DNA of 64,000 bases from Meiothermus sp. CFH 77666 (lineage in GTDB: Bacteria > Deinococcota > Deinococci > Deinococcales > Thermaceae): positions 1-64,000 of the forward strand of contig NZ_JAGDFV010000009.1 of the NCBI RefSeq assembly GCF_017497985.1, written 5' to 3'. The notes beneath the pieces are model-generated. The model was not told the origin of the DNA, did no database searches, and saw only the letters and a list, made by a program, of their open reading frames with translations. Made by a program: the position numbers and the translations under genes. This document shows positions 59,939 to 64,000 of the stretch, piece after piece. Positions within the stretch are counted from its first letter, which is position 1. Each line of letters opens with the position of its first letter.

Positions 59939-60651
59939 AACCCAAAGTGCTTTTAGTGGAAGATGAGCCGACCCTGGCCCAGGCCTTGGCCGACAACCTC
60001 GAGGGTGAAGGCTACGCTATGCAGATCGCCCCCGACGGCCAGGCCGCCTTGGAGCGCTGGGCGGCGTGGAACCCCGACCTGGTAGTGCTCGACGTGATGC
60101 TACCGAAGCTGGATGGCCTCGAGGTCTGCCGCCAGATGCGCGCAGCCGGCTACAGCACCCCGGTGCTGTTCCTCTCGGCCAAAGGTCAGCCCGAAGACCG
60201 CGTGGAGGGGCTAAGGGTGGGGGGCGACGACTACCTGGGCAAGCCGTTCCACCTGCCGGAGTTTTTGCTGCGGGTCAAAAACCTCCTGCGCCGCCGCGAG
60301 GAAACCCGCGCAGCACCTACCTATACCTTTGCCGGCCACCAGATAGACTTCCGCGCCTGGACGGTTCGGCTGCGGGATGGCCGCAAGGAGCTGCTGGGTG
60401 AGCGCGAGATGGCCATTCTGCGGCTCTTGATTGAGCGGGCCGGCGAGGTAGTAAGCCGCGACGAGATTCTGGACCGGGTCTGGGGCCAGGAGGTCTTCCC
60501 CAGCAGCCGCACCATAGACAACTTTGTGGTACGCCTGCGCCGGCTTTTCGAGCCCGACCCGCAAAACCCCCAGCACTTCCACACCGTCTGGGGGGTGGGG
60601 TACCGCTTCACCCCCGAACCCGAACCCCCCACTGAGCCCGCACATCGCTAA
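59935..60651 (+). CDS. OmpR-family response regulator
   Basis: Regulator of 238 residues. Receiver domain with the acidic pair VEDEP, phosphoacceptor Asp 53 in LVVLDVMLPKLDG, and the Lys of YLGKPFHLPE. C-terminal winged-helix DNA-binding domain with LGEREMAILRLLIERAG and DRVWGQEVFPSSRTIDNFVVRLRR split by the recognition helix. GTG start coupled to the kinase. The GTGACA direct repeat upstream of hemA has the 11-bp spacing expected of such a regulator's site. Confidence 0.92.
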   Translation: MKPKVLLVEDEPTLAQALADNLEGEGYAMQIAPDGQAALERWAAWNPDLVVLDVMLPKLDGLEVCRQMRAAGYSTPVLFLSAKGQPEDRVEGLRVGGDDYLGKPFHLPEFLLRVKNLLRRREETRAAPTYTFAGHQIDFRAWTVRLRDGRKELLGEREMAILRLLIERAGEVVSRDEILDRVWGQEVFPSSRTIDNFVVRLRRLFEPDPQNPQHFHTVWGVGYRFTPEPEPPTEPAHR

Positions 60652-60707
60652 AAAGCCCTTGCAGTAACCGAGGAGCCAAACACCCACCGCGCAGCACTGG
60701 AGCCACT

Positions 60708-61766
60708 GTGAACACCGTACAAAACCCCACCACCACCTCCCTCTTTCTCCGGGCCGCCTGGGGCGAGGATACCCCCCACGCCCCCATCTGGCTAATGCGG
60801 CAGGCCGGACGTTACCTGCCCGAGTACCGGGCCATCAAGGAAAAGGCCTCTTTTTGGGAGATGGTACGCACCCCGGAGCTGGCCGCCGAGATTACCCTGC
60901 AGCCCCTGCAACGCTTCCCGCTAGACGCAGCCATTCTCTTCAGCGACATCATGACCCCCCTGCCTGCCATGGGGGTGGAGATTGCCTTTAGCCCCGGCCC
61001 GGTAGTAGCCCAGCCCCTGCGAAGTCTGGCCCAGATAGAAGCACTGCAACTGCCGCCAGGCGAGGAAATTGCCCCCTTCGTGGCCGAGGCCCTGAAGCAG
61101 GTGCGGCGGGCCCTGGCTGGTCGCGAGGTAGCCACCATTGGCTTTGCCGGAGCCCCCCTGACCCTGGCCACCTACCTGATCGAAGGGGCGGGCTCTAAGG
61201 ACTACGAGGTGTTCCGGGCCTTCTTGCGACAAGAACCCTCCGCCGCGCACCGACTGCTGGAAAAGCTGACCGAGCTCACCCTGCGCTACCTCAAAATGCA
61301 AATAGCGGCCGGCGCCCAGGCCGTTCAGCTCTTCGACTCCTGGGCCGGGCTGCACGACGCCCGCACCTACCGTACCTTTGGCCTGCCCTATAACCGCGCC
61401 GTTCTGGAAGGCCTGGCGGGCCTGAGCGTCCCCAGGTTGTACCTGGCCGTAGGGGCCAGCCACCTCTACCCCACCCTGGCCGAACTGCCCTGCGAGGCCA
61501 TCAGCGTGGACTGGCGCGTGCCCCTGAACGAAATTCGCCCGCTCTGGCCAGGCCGCACGCTGCAAGGCAACCTGGATCCCACCACTCTTCTAGCGCCCCC
61601 CGAGGTGATCACCCGAGAGGCCCTGCAGGTGCTGCGAGCCGGGCGAGGCGGCCCCCACATTTTCAATCTGGGGCATGGGGTCTTGCGGACCACGCCCCCC
61701 GAGCACGTCGCCCATCTGGTCGAAGTCGTTCATCAGTACAACCGCCACCAAGAGGAACCCGCATGA
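60708..61766 (+). CDS. hemE: uroporphyrinogen decarboxylase
   Basis: Enzyme of 352 residues making coproporphyrinogen III. Motifs IWLMRQAGRYLPEYRAIKE at the N-terminus, DAAILFSDIMTPLPAMG, GFAGAPLTLATYLIEG and GAQAVQLFDSWAG, with FNLGHGVLRTTPPEHV near the end. GTG start with GGAG about 6 bp upstream. It follows the response regulator by 56 bp and overlaps hemQ by 4 bp. Confidence 0.95.
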   Translation: MNTVQNPTTTSLFLRAAWGEDTPHAPIWLMRQAGRYLPEYRAIKEKASFWEMVRTPELAAEITLQPLQRFPLDAAILFSDIMTPLPAMGVEIAFSPGPVVAQPLRSLAQIEALQLPPGEEIAPFVAEALKQVRRALAGREVATIGFAGAPLTLATYLIEGAGSKDYEVFRAFLRQEPSAAHRLLEKLTELTLRYLKMQIAAGAQAVQLFDSWAGLHDARTYRTFGLPYNRAVLEGLAGLSVPRLYLAVGASHLYPTLAELPCEAISVDWRVPLNEIRPLWPGRTLQGNLDPTTLLAPPEVITREALQVLRAGRGGPHIFNLGHGVLRTTPPEHVAHLVEVVHQYNRHQEEPA

Positions 61767-62545
61767 GTGAGAAAGAAACCCGCGACTACAAGGAAAAAGA
61801 AACCCGACGCATGGTAGACCTGGACCCCGCCGGCCTGGTGAGCCGCAAGGCCCCCGACCAGGCCAAGCGGCAGTTCATGAACTACGCCTTCTTCAAGCTA
61901 AACCCGGAGTTCCGTCGGCAAAGCCGCGAGTTCATCGAAGCCGCCAAGGCCGAGTTTGCCGAGGTGTGCGAGCGCTGGGCGGCCAGGGGCCAGGGCTTTA
62001 TCCTGCGCTCATACAGCCTGGTGGGCCTGCGGGCCGATGCAGACTTCATGCTCTGGCGCATCAGCTTCCAGGTGCCCGACTTCCAGGCCATGCAACGGGA
62101 GCTGAACCGTACTGCCCTGGCCGGCTACCTGAGCCAGCCTTACTCCTTCCTTTCCATGCAGAAACGCTCCATCTATGTGGACCGCTTCAACCCCGAAGGC
62201 GAGGGCGTCCAGCTTCTGCCAGGGCAGGGGCAGTATCTGTTTGTCTACCCGTTCATCAAAACCCGCCCCTGGTACGACCTTTCGCCGCAGGCCCGACAGG
62301 GCATGATGGACGAGCACATCTACGTATCGGCCCCCTTCACCGGCGTTACCCTCAACACCTCTTACTCCTACGGCATTGACGACCAGGAGTTTGTGGTGGC
62401 TTTCGACTCCAACTACCCCCAGGAGTTTGTAGACCTGGTGCAGCGTTTACGCTTCACCGAGGCCAGCCAGTACACCCTGCGCGACACCCCAATGTTCACC
62501 TGCGTCAAGAAGGAGCTTCGGGAGATATTGGACGATCTGGCCTGA
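61763..62545 (+). CDS. hemQ: coproheme decarboxylase (chlorite dismutase family)
   Basis: Haem-binding enzyme of 260 residues converting coproheme to protohaem, the last step in the coproporphyrin-dependent route. HemQ features are MLWRISFQVPDFQAM, the KRSIYVDRF segment, VYPFIKTRPWYDLSPQ and GMMDEHIYVSAPFTGV, with the proximal His region, and DQEFVVAFDSNYPQEFVDLV. Overlaps hemE by 4 bp and is followed by a 257-bp gap. Confidence 0.93.
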   Translation: MSEKETRDYKEKETRRMVDLDPAGLVSRKAPDQAKRQFMNYAFFKLNPEFRRQSREFIEAAKAEFAEVCERWAARGQGFILRSYSLVGLRADADFMLWRISFQVPDFQAMQRELNRTALAGYLSQPYSFLSMQKRSIYVDRFNPEGEGVQLLPGQGQYLFVYPFIKTRPWYDLSPQARQGMMDEHIYVSAPFTGVTLNTSYSYGIDDQEFVVAFDSNYPQEFVDLVQRLRFTEASQYTLRDTPMFTCVKKELREILDDLA

Positions 62546-62802
62546 TGGCCTCCACCGCAATCCGGGCAGCAGCAATGCGCCCAGGAGCAGCCTCCAATCG
62601 GGAGAGCCCACGCCCTTTCCGCCAGTTTCGTTTGACCTGTACAGACCCTCTCGCTTCACCTGCTGAGTCCCGCCTATGTTTTGGATAATGGCATGATCGA
62701 AAATCATTCAGGTATTGCGCCCGGAGCAGGATTTTCTAGCGCAGCCTGAATTCATCTCTATACAAGTGCAACTTAACCCATGAAACCCAACCGAGGATCA
62801 AG
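62546..62802. promoter_or_regulatory. hemH upstream region with Fur-like AATCATT motifs
   Basis: Contains GATAATGG at about 62680-62687 and ATGAT-CGAAA-ATCAT at about 62693-62708, reminiscent of two halves of a Fur-type box; a similar GATAATCATT precedes hemA. No clear -35/-10 pair was found. AGGAT lies before the hemH ATG. The rest holds no gene. Confidence 0.3.
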
Positions 62803-63774
62803 ATGAACGTTCTGCTGATGGCCTATGGCACCCCCTACCGTCAAGAAGAGATTTTGCCTTACTACACCGATATCCGCCGCGGACGGCCGCCGAGCGAAGC
62901 GCTGTTGCAAGAGCTGGAGGAGCGCTACCATCTGATTGGCCGCAGCCCCCTGAACGAGATTACCTTTGCCCAGGCGGTGCGCCTCGAGGCCGCTCTGAAC
63001 GCCACCCTCCCGCTTTACCCCACCCCCCTCAGGGCTTCTCCCGGTGCCAGGGTGCGGGGCCCTGCTCGCGTCTACCACGGCACCAAGCACTGGCACCCCT
63101 TCATTGCCGAGGCGGTGCGGGCCATGGCCGAGGACGGGGTCAGGCAGGCCGTAGGCATTGTGGCGGCCCCGCACTTCTCGGCCCGCAGCATTGCCGAGTA
63201 CCGGGAGAAGGTAGAAGCTACCCTTGCCGAGCTGGGTCACCCACTGGAATTCCGCCTGGTCGAGGAGTACTACGACCACCCCGGCTACCTTCAGGCGGTG
63301 GCTAACCGCGTGCTGGAGCAGCTCTGGCGGCTGCGGAAGCCAGAGCAGGCGCTCTACCTGTTCACCGCCCACTCCATCCCCGAAAAGGCGGCCCAGGATG
63401 GGCGTTACCAGGCTCAGGTACGCGCTACTGCCGAGTTGGTGGCTCGGGCGCTAAACCTCACGCACTGGGACACCGCCTGGCAGTCGGCAGGCCGCACCCC
63501 GGAGCCCTGGATTGGCCCCGATGTCAACGAAAAACTGGAGGAGGCCAGGGCCCTGGGGTTCAGCGAGGTGGTGGTGACCGCGGTAGGGTTTCCTTCGGAT
63601 CACCTCGAGGTCTTCTACGACCTCGACTACGAAGCGCAAAACACCGCTGCCCGGCTGGGCCTCCGCCTCCTACGCACCCGCAGCCTGAATGCCGACCCCG
63701 ACTACATCGAGGTGCTGCGCGACCTGGTGCTGCGCGAATGGGCCCGCTTTAGCGCCCCCGTGAGGGGGGTCTGA
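62803..63774 (+). CDS. hemH: coproporphyrin ferrochelatase
   Basis: Enzyme of 323 residues inserting iron into the porphyrin. It has MAYGTPYRQEEILPYYTDIR, RYHLIGRSPLNEIT, YHGTKHWHPFI, AAPHFSARSIAEY, LFTAHSIPEKAA with the catalytic His, and VVTAVGFPSDHLEVFYDLD. With HemQ and the oxidase encoded next, this is the coproporphyrin (CpfC) type rather than a mitochondrial-type protoporphyrin enzyme (inference from gene set). Confidence 0.94.
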   Translation: MNVLLMAYGTPYRQEEILPYYTDIRRGRPPSEALLQELEERYHLIGRSPLNEITFAQAVRLEAALNATLPLYPTPLRASPGARVRGPARVYHGTKHWHPFIAEAVRAMAEDGVRQAVGIVAAPHFSARSIAEYREKVEATLAELGHPLEFRLVEEYYDHPGYLQAVANRVLEQLWRLRKPEQALYLFTAHSIPEKAAQDGRYQAQVRATAELVARALNLTHWDTAWQSAGRTPEPWIGPDVNEKLEEARALGFSEVVVTAVGFPSDHLEVFYDLDYEAQNTAARLGLRLLRTRSLNADPDYIEVLRDLVLREWARFSAPVRGV

Positions 63775-64000
63775 TGGCGCATCTGGTGGTGGTGGGAGGC
63801 GGAGCGGCTGGCCTCTCGGCGGCCTACTACGCACGCCAGGCCGCGCCCGACCTGGCCATTACCCTGCTCGAGGCCGACACCCGCTTAGGCGGGAAAATTT
63901 TCACTGTGGCCGAGGGCGGCTTTGTACTGGAAGGCGGGCCCGATGCGGTGGTGCGTTATAAGCCCTGGGCGCTCGAGCTGATGCGCGAGCTGGGGCTGGA
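63774..64000 (+). CDS. hemY: protoporphyrinogen/coproporphyrinogen oxidase, cut by window end
   Basis: The ATG shares one base with the hemH stop codon. The visible 75 residues show the FAD-binding site VVVGGGAAGLSAAYYARQ, LLEADTRLGGKI and LEGGPDAVVRYKPWALELM, typical of HemY/CgoX. The rest of the gene lies beyond the window. It would oxidise coproporphyrinogen to coproporphyrin for HemH. Confidence 0.88.
   Translation, partial: MAHLVVVGGGAAGLSAAYYARQAAPDLAITLLEADTRLGGKIFTVAEGGFVLEGGPDAVVRYKPWALELMRELGL

Noticed and set aside
1-64000. CRISPR arrays, tRNA or rRNA genes
   Set aside because: No regularly spaced identical repeats, no tRNA TTCGA/T-arm with CCA-type folds and no rRNA-like conserved blocks were recognised while reading both strands.

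Overview
The window looks like a chromosomal segment of a Thermaceae bacterium, most likely Meiothermus or a close relative. I base this on GC-rich coding sequence, leaderless promoters (a -10 box 6-9 nt before the start codon), a Thermus-type uroporphyrinogen-III synthase, HemQ/ferrochelatase/oxidase haem genes of the coproporphyrin-dependent type, and very frequent CTCGAG sites. This is inference from sequence, not a database match. No rRNA, tRNA or CRISPR array was seen.

Layout. 0.1-1.1 kb: an integron-type tyrosine recombinase at the left edge. 1.1-11.1 kb (minus strand): a ureohydrolase, an APH-like kinase with an ACAD11-like dehydrogenase, a long acyl-CoA dehydrogenase, and a thiolase/hotdog/hydroxyacyl-CoA dehydrogenase operon. 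The last two units share a promoter and operator design. 11.2-12.4 kb: riboflavin synthase and a Nudix hydrolase. 12.4-20.5 kb (minus): guanine deaminase, adenine deaminase and a BMP-type nucleoside ABC importer. 20.5-27 kb (plus): a repeat-rich region with a 1002-residue BTAD/ATPase/TPR regulator and a cluster of small secreted proteins, one of which is only 43 residues long. 27-42.7 kb (minus): xanthine dehydrogenase (xdhC, xdhB, xdhA) interrupted by a toxin-antitoxin pair, then ureidoglycolate amidohydrolase, ureidoglycine aminohydrolase, allantoinase, allantoate amidohydrolase, HIU hydrolase, a PuuD-type urate oxidase and OHCU decarboxylase, headed by a THI5/NMT1-type ABC importer with a strong promoter. 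42.9-44.2 kb: hemL. 44.2-54.8 kb (plus): an AT-rich control region and a nitrate assimilation operon (nitrate reductase, sirohaem enzymes, nitrate ABC importer, nirBD and a HemD). 55-64 kb (plus): haem operon hemA-C-D-B, an embedded two-component system, hemE, hemQ, hemH and the start of a protoporphyrinogen/coproporphyrinogen oxidase gene.

How the genes work together. The deaminases turn guanine and adenine into xanthine and hypoxanthine, xanthine dehydrogenase makes urate, and PuuD, HIU hydrolase and OHCU decarboxylase make allantoin. Allantoinase, AllC, the bicupin AllE and the amidohydrolase then release the nitrogen as ammonia, plant style, without urea. The nitrate operon next to it makes ammonia from nitrate and nitrite and carries its own sirohaem supply. 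The two blocks therefore read as a nitrogen-scavenging region, flanked by tetrapyrrole synthesis that also feeds the sirohaem enzyme.

The most unusual non-coding material is three kinds of short repeat: seven-base degenerate tandem arrays, a TIR-bounded MITE-like element in two copies, and a REP-flanked 79-nt sequence that can fold as a three-way junction. There is also a 5'-terminal hairpin with direct repeats ahead of the nitrate operon, and an 11-bp-spaced direct repeat ahead of hemA.
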